Part shown: positions 53,830-62,369 of the stretch, in pieces
How positions within the stretch are numbered: position 1 is the stretch's first letter
How the letters are laid out: every line of letters starts with the position of its first letter
Source: Streptomyces gossypii
GTDB lineage: Bacteria; Actinomycetota; Actinomycetes; Streptomycetales; Streptomycetaceae
DNA length: 64,000 nucleotides
Reading direction: 5' to 3'
Assembly (NCBI RefSeq): GCF_025165795.1
Contig: NZ_JAJAGO010000009.1
Location: 62,001-126,000, forward strand
Translations under genes and position numbers: made by a program
Notes under the pieces: model-generated
Seen by the model: only the letters and a program-made list of their open reading frames with translations
The model's database searches: none
What the model was told of the DNA's origin: nothing

Positions 53830-54787
53830 CACCGCACCGAGCGCGGCGAGCGCCGGGAAGCCGGAGGCATCCGTGGCCGCGGGGCCCGTGGCTGCGGGGC
53901 CCGCGGGCCCCGCAGCCGCCGCACGGGCCCCCGGCTCGCCGCTGCGCGAACTGCTGAGGCCGCTGGGGCTGTTCCGCAGTGAGCTGGTCACCACCTTCCG
54001 GCGCTGGCGGACCCTGGCCCTGCTCCTGGTGCTGATGGCGGTACCAGTACTGGTGGGCATCGCCGTCAAGATCGAGACGAGCGACGGCGGCTCCGTCGGC
54101 GGCGGAGAGGGCGACGGCCCGGCCTTCATCGCCCAGGTCACCAACAACGGCCTGTTCCTCGTCTTCACCTCACTCGCCGTCACCCTGCCGTTCTTCCTGC
54201 CGATGACGGTCGGCATGATCGCGGGGGACTCCATCGCGGGCGAGGCGGCCGGGGGCACCCTGCGCTACCTGCTGGTCGCCCCCGCCGGGCGCACCCGCCT
54301 GCTGCTCGCCAAGTACGCCACCACGGTCGTCTTCTGTGTGGCCGCCACACTGGCCGTGGCACTCTCCGCGCTGGCGGTCGGAGCACTGCTCTTCCCCGTC
54401 GGGGAGGTCACGCTGCTGTCCGGTACGCCGGTGTCCTTCGGGGAGGGATTGCTGCGGACGCTGCTGATCGCCCTTGCGGTGGCCGCCTCACTGCTCGGGC
54501 TGGCGGCGCTCGGGCTCTTCGTCTCCACGATGACCAACAGCGGCGTCACCGCCATGGCCGCCACCGTCGGACTGCTGATCACCGTGCAGATCGTGGACAC
54601 GATTCCGCAGTTGCACGCGGTCCACCCCTATCTCTTCCCGCACTACTGGCTGTCCTTCGGGGACCTCCTGCGCGACCCGGTCTACTGGGATCCGCTGCTG
54701 AAGAACCTCGGCCTCCAGGCGCTCTATGTCGCCGTCTTCGGCTCCGCCGCCTGGGCCCGCCTCACCAACAAGGACATCACCGCCTGA
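53816..54787 (+). CDS. ABC-2 type transporter permease
   Basis: About 323 aa. An Ala/Gly/Pro-rich start is followed by six membrane helices. The MIAGDSIAGEAAGGTLRYLL coupling segment near residue 137 is typical of ABC-2 permeases. Partner of the ATPase just upstream; substrate unknown. A run of nine C follows the stop at 54799-54807. Confidence 0.92.
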   Translation: MSRADTAPSAASAGKPEASVAAGPVAAGPAGPAAAARAPGSPLRELLRPLGLFRSELVTTFRRWRTLALLLVLMAVPVLVGIAVKIETSDGGSVGGGEGDGPAFIAQVTNNGLFLVFTSLAVTLPFFLPMTVGMIAGDSIAGEAAGGTLRYLLVAPAGRTRLLLAKYATTVVFCVAATLAVALSALAVGALLFPVGEVTLLSGTPVSFGEGLLRTLLIALAVAASLLGLAALGLFVSTMTNSGVTAMAATVGLLITVQIVDTIPQLHAVHPYLFPHYWLSFGDLLRDPVYWDPLLKNLGLQALYVAVFGSAAWARLTNKDITA

Positions 54788-54864
54788 CACACCTCTGACC
54801 CCCCCCCGAACCGCCCGCTTGCTGCCACCGAGGGCGATCTGATCGCCCCCACCCAACCGCTCGG

Positions 54865-55281
54865 TCAGTTGTCCGGCGTGGCTTGGGTCTCCAGCGTCTG
54901 CTTGATCACGAGTGCTCCCTGGTCGACCATCTCGGCGATAGGGCCCGCGAGGTCGTCCGGCGTCACGTCGGTGATCCAGACGAACCGGCTGCGTTCCTCG
55001 CCGTTGGCGAAAACCTGCATCGACGCGTGGTGGTGCTCGGGCGCCAGTGACCCGCCGACCACCGCGTAGGCGACCCGACGGGCTTCGTCATCGATGTCGA
55101 CGAGGAGCTCGTGCACCACAAGGCCGCTGGCGAATGTCACGACTCTGGTATCCGCCTCGAGACGCGTGTCCGTGACGAAGCCGGGTGCCAGGCGGTGATG
55201 TATCTCGCTGACGTCGCGGACTGCCGCCCAGACGTTGTCGGGTGCGCTCTCGATCAGGAATTCCCTGTGGATGTAAGCCAT
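54865..55281 (-). CDS. SRPBCC (START-like) family protein
   Basis: 138 aa, one SRPBCC barrel: YIHREFLIESAPDNVWAAVR at the start and DVTPDDLAGPIAEMVDQGAL in the C-terminal helix. Such proteins bind hydrophobic ligands; this one resembles cyclase/dehydrase-like members. It lies 25 bp after the VOC gene in the same direction, opposite an AraC regulator. Confidence 0.85.
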   Translation of the reverse strand: MAYIHREFLIESAPDNVWAAVRDVSEIHHRLAPGFVTDTRLEADTRVVTFASGLVVHELLVDIDDEARRVAYAVVGGSLAPEHHHASMQVFANGEERSRFVWITDVTPDDLAGPIAEMVDQGALVIKQTLETQATPDN

Positions 55282-55306
55282 GTCCGTCTCTCAGTCTGCT
55301 GGGTTT

Positions 55307-55669
55307 TCAGGAGCCGCTGGTGAGGCAGAACGGGTGCCCTTCGGGATCGGTGAGCACCACCCACTCACCTCCGCCGGGCTGGAACTCGGGCTTCGCTGCC
55401 CCGATGGCGAGCAGCTCCTTGGCGGTGCGCGCCAGGTCGGTGACGGTGAGGTCGAGGTGCGCGTGCTTGCGGCCGTCGGGCCAGCCCGGTGCCTGGTAGC
55501 CCTCGATGCGCTGGAAGGCGACCTGCACCGGACCACCGTTGCCCAGCGAGGCGAAGTCCTGGTCGCTGTAGAGGATCTCCCATCCGGTGGCCTTTCTGTA
55601 GAAGTCGGCGAGCACTGCCGGGTCGGCGCAGTCGATGACGACCGCGGTGAACTCCGCGAGAGCGGGCAT
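55307..55669 (-). CDS. VOC family (glyoxalase-like) protein
   Basis: 120 aa, two beta-alpha-beta-beta-beta units. The second contains KHAHLDLTVTDLARTAKELL with a candidate metal His, and the end WVVLTDPEGHPFCLTSGS is the glyoxalase/bleomycin-resistance signature. Probably a metal-dependent or binding protein of unknown substrate. Same operon as the SRPBCC gene; divergent from AraC. Confidence 0.88.
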   Translation of the reverse strand: MPALAEFTAVVIDCADPAVLADFYRKATGWEILYSDQDFASLGNGGPVQVAFQRIEGYQAPGWPDGRKHAHLDLTVTDLARTAKELLAIGAAKPEFQPGGGEWVVLTDPEGHPFCLTSGS

Positions 55670-55855
55670 GCCAATGACCCCTTCATTTGGGTGCTGGTGA
55701 CGTGTGACGTGCCTGCCCGTGCCGCTGACACGGCCCTGGTGTACTGGGCCGGGCGGCTGGGCGGGGCACGTCTACCAGCCTGCCCGCGGCAGCGGGCCCC
55801 CGGCTTGAACATCCTTGCGCGGGTGACTGTCAGACCCTCGGCGTAGCGTTCAAAG

Positions 55856-56674
55856 GTGCTCTCAGCCACCACTCTCGCCACCCGACCCGACTTCAGCATC
55901 ACGGCTGTGACATGCCAGGACGACCACGCGCGCTGGTCGGAGGCCGAAATGCGTGAGGACTACCGGGTGGTGCTCGTGCGCCGCGGCCGGTTCCGCAGGC
56001 GTGCAACCGGAGCCGCCGCCGACATCGACGCGACGATGGCCTACGTCGGCGTGCCAAACGAGGAAGAGCACTTCGCCCATCCCGCCGGAGGCGACGACTG
56101 CACATCCATCAGCCTGACGCCGACGCTCTGGCACGTCGTGGCCGGCGACGTCGGGCGCCTGGCCACACAGAGCGTGTATGTCGATGCCCGCCTCGACCTC
56201 ACCCATCGTCGGCTTCTCGCGACCGCCCGGACCGGGGACATCGACTACGCGCTGACGGAAGAGCTGCTCGGCCTGCTCGCCACCACCGCAGGCCAAGTCG
56301 TCCCCGGGCCCGCACCGCTCGGCGCACAGGTCCCGGGAAGCGAAACGGCTCTCGTCGCAGCGGCCCGCCAGGCGATCACCGAAGGCCACCCGGCCTCGAA
56401 CGGACTGCTCCCGCTCGCAGAAGTGCTGGGCGTCTCGCCCTACCGCCTGAGCCGATCCTTCAGCCGCGAGCTGGGGGTGTCGGTGACCCGCTACCGCAAC
56501 CGCGTCCGCATCGGCCGCGCCCTGGATCGCTTGGAGGAGGGCGAGAGCAGCCTCAGCGCCCTCGCCGCAGACCTCGGCTTCGCCGACCAGGCGCACCTGT
56601 GCAGGACCATGCGCCAGTACCTGGGCCGTACACCGACGGCACTGCGACGCTTGCTCGCCCCTCCGATACCTTGA
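55856..56674 (+). CDS. AraC family transcriptional regulator
   Basis: About 272 aa. The C-terminal double helix-turn-helix is clear: PLAEVLGVSPYRLSRSFSRE near residue 183 and AADLGFADQAHLCRTMRQYL near 237, ending LGRTPTALRRL. The N-terminal cupin-like part (EDYRVVLVRRGRFRR) would bind an effector. GTG start. It is divergent from the VOC-SRPBCC pair, which it likely controls; the 186-bp gap holds both promoters. Confidence 0.9.
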   Translation: MLSATTLATRPDFSITAVTCQDDHARWSEAEMREDYRVVLVRRGRFRRRATGAAADIDATMAYVGVPNEEEHFAHPAGGDDCTSISLTPTLWHVVAGDVGRLATQSVYVDARLDLTHRRLLATARTGDIDYALTEELLGLLATTAGQVVPGPAPLGAQVPGSETALVAAARQAITEGHPASNGLLPLAEVLGVSPYRLSRSFSRELGVSVTRYRNRVRIGRALDRLEEGESSLSALAADLGFADQAHLCRTMRQYLGRTPTALRRLLAPPIP

Positions 56675-56841
56675 CGAACTCCGTTGCCCGACAACGTCTT
56701 CGCCTGGGAAATCACTTGACGTTCGGCACCTGGAATCCCGCGAGCCCGCCTTCGCGCCCGCCCGTTGCTGGGCACCTCGTCACCGACGGCTACCTCTGCC
56801 GCAAGAGCAGCCATGGCTTTCGCGACGACATTTGAGCTGCG

Positions 56842-57303
56842 TCAGTCCAGGCAGAACTCGTTGCCCTCGGGGTCGGTCATCACGATGAAGCCGGCGCTCA
56901 TCGGGGGAGCGGGCTCGTCGCGACGCACCCGCGTCGCTCCCAGCGCGACGAGCCGGTCGCACTCGACCTCCAGCGCCGCCATCCGCTCCTCTCCCTGCAG
57001 TCCGGGAGCCGCACGGACGTCAAGGTGGACGCGGTTCTTGGCGGCCTTGTCCTCCGGCACCTGCTGGAAGAACACGCGTGGGCCCTGCCCGTCCGGGTCC
57101 TCGATGGCCGATTTCGAGTTGCGCTCCTCCTCCGGTACGCCGACCCGTGCGAGGAAGTCGTCCCACGCGGCCAGGGGGTCGGCGCCCTCGGGTACGTCGA
57201 CTCCGGGCGGGCCGGGGTGGACGTAGCCCAGTACGTCGCGCCAGAAGGACGACAGCGCCCGCGGGTCGTGGGCGTCGAAGGTGACCTGGATGTGGCGGCT
57301 CAT
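56842..57303 (-). CDS. VOC family protein (glyoxalase-like domain)
   Basis: 153 aa. HIQVTFDAHDPRALSSFWRD at the start and FIVMTDPEGNEFCLD at the end mark the fold; NRVHLDVRAAPGL carries the central His. This is the larger single-domain type often found beside DinB proteins, and indeed a broken DinB gene lies 35 bp upstream in the same direction. Confidence 0.87.
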   Translation of the reverse strand: MSRHIQVTFDAHDPRALSSFWRDVLGYVHPGPPGVDVPEGADPLAAWDDFLARVGVPEEERNSKSAIEDPDGQGPRVFFQQVPEDKAAKNRVHLDVRAAPGLQGEERMAALEVECDRLVALGATRVRRDEPAPPMSAGFIVMTDPEGNEFCLD

Positions 57304-57338
57304 CGGGTTGCTCCGTTCGTAGCGGGATTCGTGTGGAA

Positions 57339-57589
57339 CTAGAGGTCGCGCAGCAGGCAGACCCCGGACAGGTGGTGGATCAGCTCGCGGTGGATGTGCA
57401 GCACCAGATCGGCCATGGGTGCCTCGGGGAAGGGCTCCTTCTCACCCATCGGGACCCGGAGCCCGGCGCCGCCGAGGAGAAGCACTCGCCGTCGGTGAGG
57501 CCCTCGAGCAGGGCGCGGAGCTGATGTTTCCAGTGGGTCTCCCACTGCTCGCGCAGCGTCCGGTTCCAGTCGAGTTCGTCTGCGTCCAT
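57339..57589 (-). pseudogene. DinB-family remnant (frameshifted, internally deleted)
   Basis: An ATG at 57589 opens MDADELDWNRTLREQWETHW, then LRALLEGLTDGECF, the DinB N-terminus. The typical C-terminus, ADLVLHIHRELIHHLSGVCL then LRDL and TAG at 57339, is present but in another frame. The two parts total about 85 residues, half the family length, so both an internal deletion and a frameshift near 57470 have occurred. The first frame reads on to 57380 without homology. Confidence 0.7.
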
Positions 57590-57823
57590 GTCGCCCACTC
57601 TGACACTCCTAGCGGACAGGATGGGTCCGCAAGCTCCGCCCGAGACATGCGAACCGTTCATCACCGCGGCTGTTCGGCGGGCTGTCATCGATGTGACGGC
57701 GATCTGACAGAGCTTTGGTGCCTCCGGATTGGACACTGGCTCAGCTTCCGCTGTTGACGGGAAGCCGAACCCTTCGCCCCGCAGCCGCTCACCGGGCTGC
57801 TTCCCCCCAACCGGAGGTACTGG

Positions 57824-58339
57824 ATGCGTCGTCGGTTGATCACCGGCCTGTCCGCCGCAGGTTTCGCCATGGCCGCCACCGCTGCTCTGGCAACTCCCGC
57901 TCAGGCGGCCCCCGCAGACAAGCTGCAGGTCATGTCGAACTGGTCCCAGACCAGCTCCAGCAGTCAGAACGCCTTCCTGAACGCCCGCGCCAACCAGGGC
58001 AACTGGTCGGCCTATGGCTTCAACTGGGGTACCGACAAGTGCAGCAGCTCCCCTGACAACCCCTTCGGCTTCCCCTTCGAGAAGTCCTGTATCCGGCATG
58101 ACTTCGGCTACCGCAACTACAAGGAGATGGGTCGCTTCGACGCGAACAAGTCGCGCATCGACAGCGCCTTCTACGCGGACCTGAAGCGGGTCTGCAACCG
58201 CTACTCCGGAGCGACGAAGGCCTCCTGCAACGGGCTGGCCTGGACTTACTACCAGGCGGTCTCCGTCTTCGGCCTCTCGGCCGCGGACGCCGCGGCGAAG
58301 CTGCCCGCCGCGGAGAAGCTGCCGCAGCACGCGCACTGA
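57824..58339 (+). CDS. Secreted phospholipase A2
   Basis: About 171 aa. Export signal with a typical LATPAQA-AP cleavage. The catalytic segment SCIRHDFGYRNY (Cys89, His92-Asp93) matches prokaryotic secreted phospholipase A2 of Streptomyces; four cysteines (CSSS, SCIRH, RVCNR, SCNGL) fit two disulfides. It releases sn-2 fatty acids using calcium. CGGAGGTACTGG precedes the ATG. The 234 bp upstream, to the DinB remnant, hold its promoter. Confidence 0.94.
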   Translation: MRRRLITGLSAAGFAMAATAALATPAQAAPADKLQVMSNWSQTSSSSQNAFLNARANQGNWSAYGFNWGTDKCSSSPDNPFGFPFEKSCIRHDFGYRNYKEMGRFDANKSRIDSAFYADLKRVCNRYSGATKASCNGLAWTYYQAVSVFGLSAADAAAKLPAAEKLPQHAH

Positions 58340-58387
58340 CCGGCCCTGACCGGTCGAGCCGCTGACCGGCCGACCGTCCGTGGATCC

Positions 58388-58419
58388 GTGCGGGCCGCAG
58401 CGCACTCGGCGGCCCGCAC
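58388..58419. terminator. Terminator after phospholipase gene
   Basis: GTGCGGGCCGC pairs with GCGGCCCGCAC (11 bp) around a 10-base loop, 49 bp past the stop. Confidence 0.75.
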
Positions 58420-58505
58420 GCTCCGCTGGCCCTGCCCACTGCCGGACAGGGGGATGACCCGAATGAGCTGATACTTTCCCGGCTCTCCGGGGGAGGTATC
58501 GGGCC

Positions 58506-59297
58506 ATGCCCATGCTCGTCGGCACCTCCGGGTGGCAGTACAAGGACTGGCGCGGCGTGCTCTACCCGCCCAGGCAACCGCAGCGCCTGTGGCTGGAGGA
58601 GTACACCCGGCACTTCGCCACCGTGGAGAACAACAACGCCTTCTACCGCCTGCCGTCGAAGGAGGTCTTCGGCTCCTGGCGGGAGCGGACACCCGAAGGG
58701 TTCGTAGTCGCCGTCAAGGCAAGCCGCTATCTGACCCACATGAAGCGGCTGCGCGACCCGCGGGAGCCGGTCACCCGGCTGATGGACCGTGCCGAGGGGC
58801 TCGGCGACCGGCTGGGCCCCGTCCTGCTGCAACTGCCCTCCCACTTCCGGGAGGACACCGGGGCCCTGGACGCCTGCCTGAGCTGCTTTCCCGGCTCCAC
58901 CCGCGTCGCCGTGGAGCTTCGCCACCCCTCGTGGTGGGAGGCTGAGCGGGAGCTCCGGGCCGTGCTGGAGAGGCATGGCAGCTCCCTGTGCTGGGCGGAT
59001 CGCGACTCCCGCCCGATGACACCCCTGTGGCGTACGGCGGCGTGGGGATATGTGCGGCTGCACGGCGGGAGCGCCAAGCCGCCACCACGCTACGGCCGGC
59101 AGGCCCTGAACTCCTGGGCCCGACGCGTCAGCGACACCTGGCCGGACGAGGACGACGTGTACGTGTACTTCAACAACGACACCGGCGCGGCGGCCGTCGT
59201 GGACGCGGCGAAGTTCGCGCGGGCGGCCTCCGCACTGGGCCGGACCGTCAGTCACACGCCCCCGGCCTCCGGAGCACCGGCGGCCAGGGAGACATGA
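58506..59297 (+). CDS. DUF72 domain protein
   Basis: About 263 aa, TIM-barrel-like DUF72. Signatures: VGTSGWQYKDWRGVLYPP at the start, ATVENNNAFYRLPS near residue 38, and DVYVYFNNDTGAAAVVDA near 218. Widely conserved without a settled function. GGGGGAGG precedes the ATG region. It converges on the helicase operon. Confidence 0.92.
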   Translation: MPMLVGTSGWQYKDWRGVLYPPRQPQRLWLEEYTRHFATVENNNAFYRLPSKEVFGSWRERTPEGFVVAVKASRYLTHMKRLRDPREPVTRLMDRAEGLGDRLGPVLLQLPSHFREDTGALDACLSCFPGSTRVAVELRHPSWWEAERELRAVLERHGSSLCWADRDSRPMTPLWRTAAWGYVRLHGGSAKPPPRYGRQALNSWARRVSDTWPDEDDVYVYFNNDTGAAAVVDAAKFARAASALGRTVSHTPPASGAPAARET

Positions 59298-59348
59298 CCG
59301 GCTGTCAGCTCAGCCCAGCTCAGCCCAGTCCAGCCCAGCCCGTCCTGG

Positions 59349-59480
59349 CTACGCGACGCAGAATGTGCTGCCCTCCGGGTCGAACGGGTCGTCCAGGTCG
59401 TCCGGATGCCGGGGCGCCGCGTCGATCACAAGCTTCAGCTCAGGGCCGTAGCGAGCCCTTCCGGGAGGGGTGCGTGAGGT
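59349..59480 (-). pseudogene. Possible remnant of a lost gene
   Basis: A stretch of good codon usage, RYGPELKLVIDAAPRHPDDL followed by DDPFDPEGSTFC and TAG, overlaps the helicase 3' end in a different frame and has no start of its own. It looks like the C-terminus of a gene whose front is gone, or the former end of the helicase after a frameshift. I do not recognise the family. Confidence 0.35.
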
Positions 59481-60819
59481 GTGTCGTTCGTGTGGTCTGT
59501 GCGGACTGGGTCCGGTGCTCGGGGCGGTCGAGATGGTCCAGGACGAGCTGGTGGGCGCGCCAGCCGTCCGGGAACTTCGGCGGGACGTCCAGATGGACGG
59601 GGCGGGTCGAGGGGTGGCGGTCGAGAAGGTCGCGGATGCCCGCGCGGGCGACGACGACGCAGGCATGGCGGTGCCGGGAGAGGAGTACGCAGAGGCGGCC
59701 CGTCTCCAGATGGAAGGCGCTGGCGTCGGCGCGTCCGGAGAGCGGATGCCAGACGAGGGTCACGTCGAACTCCCGGCCCTGGAGCTTGTTTGCGGTGTCG
59801 ACGGTGATCCCGTCCAGATGCGGGCCGTGTGCCCGGAGCGCTCGGCGGACGGCGGCGGCCTGGTCGTTGTGCGCGGTGCCGATGGCGATCCGCTCGGGGT
59901 CCACCTTGTTCCCGTTGGCCAGGGCGCCGCGCTGGAGGAGGCGGTCCGCCGTGGCGGCCAGTGCGGCGGCCAGCTCCGGGTCCGTACGCAGGGTGTGGCG
60001 GGCGGGGAGTTCGAGGTAGCCCCAGCCGGTGGCCGCGGCCTGGGCCAGGGTGCCGTCGGCCGGGGTTGCGCCGAGTGCGGCTGTTCCGAGGGTGAGAAGA
60101 CGGTCGCCTTCCCGCGTGCCGGAGGTGAACGGATAGAAGGGGTAGAACGCCCGCTGGACGAGCGGTGCGGCGCTGGCGGGAAGGCGCCAGGAGACGGGGA
60201 GCTGCCGGGTGGGCATGCCGGGATTGTGCGCGAGGCTGACGTCGACGGCGTTCAGCAGCGGGTTCCAGGTGAGCCCGGCCCAGCGGTCCGTCTCGACGGT
60301 GGCGAAGGGGTCGAGCTGGCCCGGATCGCCGACGAACAGCGCGTGTTCGCACAGCGGTGCGGTCCGCAGGATGGCGTCGGAGCGCATCTGGTACGCCTCG
60401 TCGACGATGGCCCAGTCCCACGGGTCGGTCTTGACGTGCGCCCACTTGGCCGCCGTCCCGACGACCACGGGCAGCTCGCGGAGCGGGCCGATCTTGTCCC
60501 CGCCGACGACGTTCTCATGCCGCGCCACCCGGTCGGGGAGCGTGAAGCCCGCTTTGTGGAGGCGGCCGATCCGCAGCTGGGGGTGGGTCTCGGCCAGGCG
60601 GTCGGTGAGGTCGTCGACCTGCTCGTTCGTCTGGGCGATGATCATCACCGGGCGGTCCTGTGCGGCCAGATGGCCCGCCGCCCTGACCACCAGCGTCGAC
60701 TTCCCCGCGCCCGGCGGGGAATTGACGACGATGCCGCGCTGGTCCGTGTGGTCCAGGTCGTGCAGCACCTGGGCGACGGCGGCATCGGCCTGCGCGCCGG
60801 GCGGGATCGCGTGCGTCAC
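59440..60819 (-). CDS. Superfamily 1 (Upf1-like) DNA/RNA helicase
   Basis: About 459 aa. Motif I NSPPGAGKSTLVV at residues 33-45 (GAGKST), motif II IVDEAYQM at 138-145 (DEAY replaces DEAQ), motif III LFVGDPGQLDPF at 161-172, motif V TVDTANKLQGREFDVTLVWH and motif VI RLCVLLSRHRHACVVVAR. It is compact, with short insertions. The GTG at 60819 overlaps the upstream stop (GTGA). Last gene of a four-gene minus-strand operon with a nuclease, so DNA processing is likely. Confidence 0.85.
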   Translation of the reverse strand: MTHAIPPGAQADAAVAQVLHDLDHTDQRGIVVNSPPGAGKSTLVVRAAGHLAAQDRPVMIIAQTNEQVDDLTDRLAETHPQLRIGRLHKAGFTLPDRVARHENVVGGDKIGPLRELPVVVGTAAKWAHVKTDPWDWAIVDEAYQMRSDAILRTAPLCEHALFVGDPGQLDPFATVETDRWAGLTWNPLLNAVDVSLAHNPGMPTRQLPVSWRLPASAAPLVQRAFYPFYPFTSGTREGDRLLTLGTAALGATPADGTLAQAAATGWGYLELPARHTLRTDPELAAALAATADRLLQRGALANGNKVDPERIAIGTAHNDQAAAVRRALRAHGPHLDGITVDTANKLQGREFDVTLVWHPLSGRADASAFHLETGRLCVLLSRHRHACVVVARAGIRDLLDRHPSTRPVHLDVPPKFPDGWRAHQLVLDHLDRPEHRTQSAQTTRTTHLTHPSRKGSLRP

Positions 60820-62369
60820 TCCCAGGTCTCCTCTGCGTCCTCGTGGGTCGGCTCGTACGGCTGCGGCGGCCCGCCGTGCGTCCAGGGCGTGTCCGCGTCG
60901 TCGGGCAGCTGAGCCGAGGCGACGTACTGCCCCAGCGTCGTGTAGCAGAGCTGCTCGCCGATCTCCGGGATCGAGCCGGGCGGCGCGGGAGGCTTGCGCT
61001 TGCCGCCGAAGCCTCCGCTGAGCTGGATGTCCGCCTCGAAGCCGTTCCCCGCCCCGCCGTCGCTGTCGCTGCTGTCGCTGCCGCCGAGGTCGCGGATCGT
61101 GAGGATCTCCGCCTTCTGCCCCGGCCGGTCCGGGCTGAGCACGGTCTCGCCCTCGCCGATCGGGGGGCGCTGCTCCGTGCGCAGTGTGACGAGCGGCCGG
61201 AAGAGGCCCGCCTTGCCGCCCCGGCCGCCGCCACCGCCGCTCTCGATCACCCGGTCCGGCTCCCGCGCCGTCACGGTGCCGGTGAACGCCTCGCCGCTCA
61301 GCTCGTACTCGGCCATCACCAGCGGGTCGTCGAAGGCCCGCTGGCTCTCGTAGCGCGCGACGGCGTCCTCCAGCCGGGCCAGCCGCCGGGCGGCACCCGC
61401 CGCGTGGTCCCGTCGTGGCTGCGGCAGGCCCGACTCGTCGAGGTGGCTCGCGTAGCCGGTGAAGAGGGCGCGGTCCAGCGCCCACCTCTCCTCGACGTGC
61501 CCGCCGGGCGGCAGCGCACGCAGCAGTTCGATGCCCCGCCACATCAAGTCCCAGGTGGGGGCGAGCTGGGTGCGAAGTTCCGCCTCGATGGCGCGGCCGG
61601 TCGCGGCGCGGGCCCGGTCACCGGCCGCGGTGCCGTAGGCGGTGACGAGCTCGCTGAGCGTACGGTCGAAGAGCGGGTCGGTCGCCGGGCCCGCCGGAGG
61701 GTGCCGCGCCGGGTCCTCCGCGAGCCGGGCCGCCTGCGCGCCGGTCATCCCGGGGGGTGGGTCGATCCAGGCCAGCAGCGCCGCGAGGTGGGCGTCCTCG
61801 GTGCTGCTCTGGCCGGTGGCCCAGTGGTCTCCGAGCATCCGGGTCATGCTCAGCAGCGTGCTGGATCCGGGGAAATCCGCCTGGTCGGCGGCCCAGGTGA
61901 GCCACTTGCCCAGGGTGGGTACGGAGGGTGCGACGGCGTACGGCCCGTCGGTGCGCCGGAGCCGGGTGGACCGGCCCAGCAGCCGGGTGAAGGCGATTCC
62001 GCCCTGGTTCGGCACCAGGATCTGCGGCGCCCGGGTGAAGCGTTCGCGGGACTCCTTGGGGCGGCCCGCCTCATAGGTCTCACTGTCGCCCCGGCACTCG
62101 TCGACATACGGCAGCAGCAGATCGGCGAGCTGCTCGGCGAAGCGGAAACGCCGGGTGCGGTCGCGCGGCTGCTCCACCGTGAGCAGCACCGGGTGTCCGG
62201 CGTCGGTACCCGCCATTGCGGCCAGCGGGGCGCATGCCTCCCCGGCGAGCGCCAGGGGGATGAAGACGAACGGAGGGTCGGCAAGCTGCTGGTGGCGCAC
62301 GGTCGTGAGCCGTTCGGCGCGGCCCAAGGCGGCGGCGCGCAGTGTGGCCACGGTGCGGAGCAGGCTCAT
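60816..62369 (-). CDS. Unrecognised protein of the helicase-nuclease operon
   Basis: About 517 aa, no family recognised. Residues 1-340 are mixed alpha/beta with conserved-looking blocks (PYVDECRGDSETYEAGRPKE, ILVPNQGGIAFTRLLGRSTR, RMLGDHWATGQSSTEDAHLA). Residues 370-400 contain a Gly-rich GGGGGRGGKAG, and 430-470 Ser/Asp- and Gly-rich linkers. The C-terminal 50 residues are acidic. It overlaps both neighbours by 4 bp, so it is probably made in fixed ratio with the nuclease and the helicase and may bridge them. Confidence 0.7.
   Translation of the reverse strand: MSLLRTVATLRAAALGRAERLTTVRHQQLADPPFVFIPLALAGEACAPLAAMAGTDAGHPVLLTVEQPRDRTRRFRFAEQLADLLLPYVDECRGDSETYEAGRPKESRERFTRAPQILVPNQGGIAFTRLLGRSTRLRRTDGPYAVAPSVPTLGKWLTWAADQADFPGSSTLLSMTRMLGDHWATGQSSTEDAHLAALLAWIDPPPGMTGAQAARLAEDPARHPPAGPATDPLFDRTLSELVTAYGTAAGDRARAATGRAIEAELRTQLAPTWDLMWRGIELLRALPPGGHVEERWALDRALFTGYASHLDESGLPQPRRDHAAGAARRLARLEDAVARYESQRAFDDPLVMAEYELSGEAFTGTVTAREPDRVIESGGGGGRGGKAGLFRPLVTLRTEQRPPIGEGETVLSPDRPGQKAEILTIRDLGGSDSSDSDGGAGNGFEADIQLSGGFGGKRKPPAPPGSIPEIGEQLCYTTLGQYVASAQLPDDADTPWTHGGPPQPYEPTHEDAEETWE

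Noticed and set aside
54799..54807. Run of nine C after the ABC permease
   Set aside because: Intergenic homopolymer with no neighbouring frame to switch, so no phase-variation role is apparent.
59300..59345. CAGCCCAG-rich short repeats between the DUF72 gene and the helicase operon
   Set aside because: Short degenerate low-complexity sequence; not regular enough for a CRISPR or a defined repeat family.
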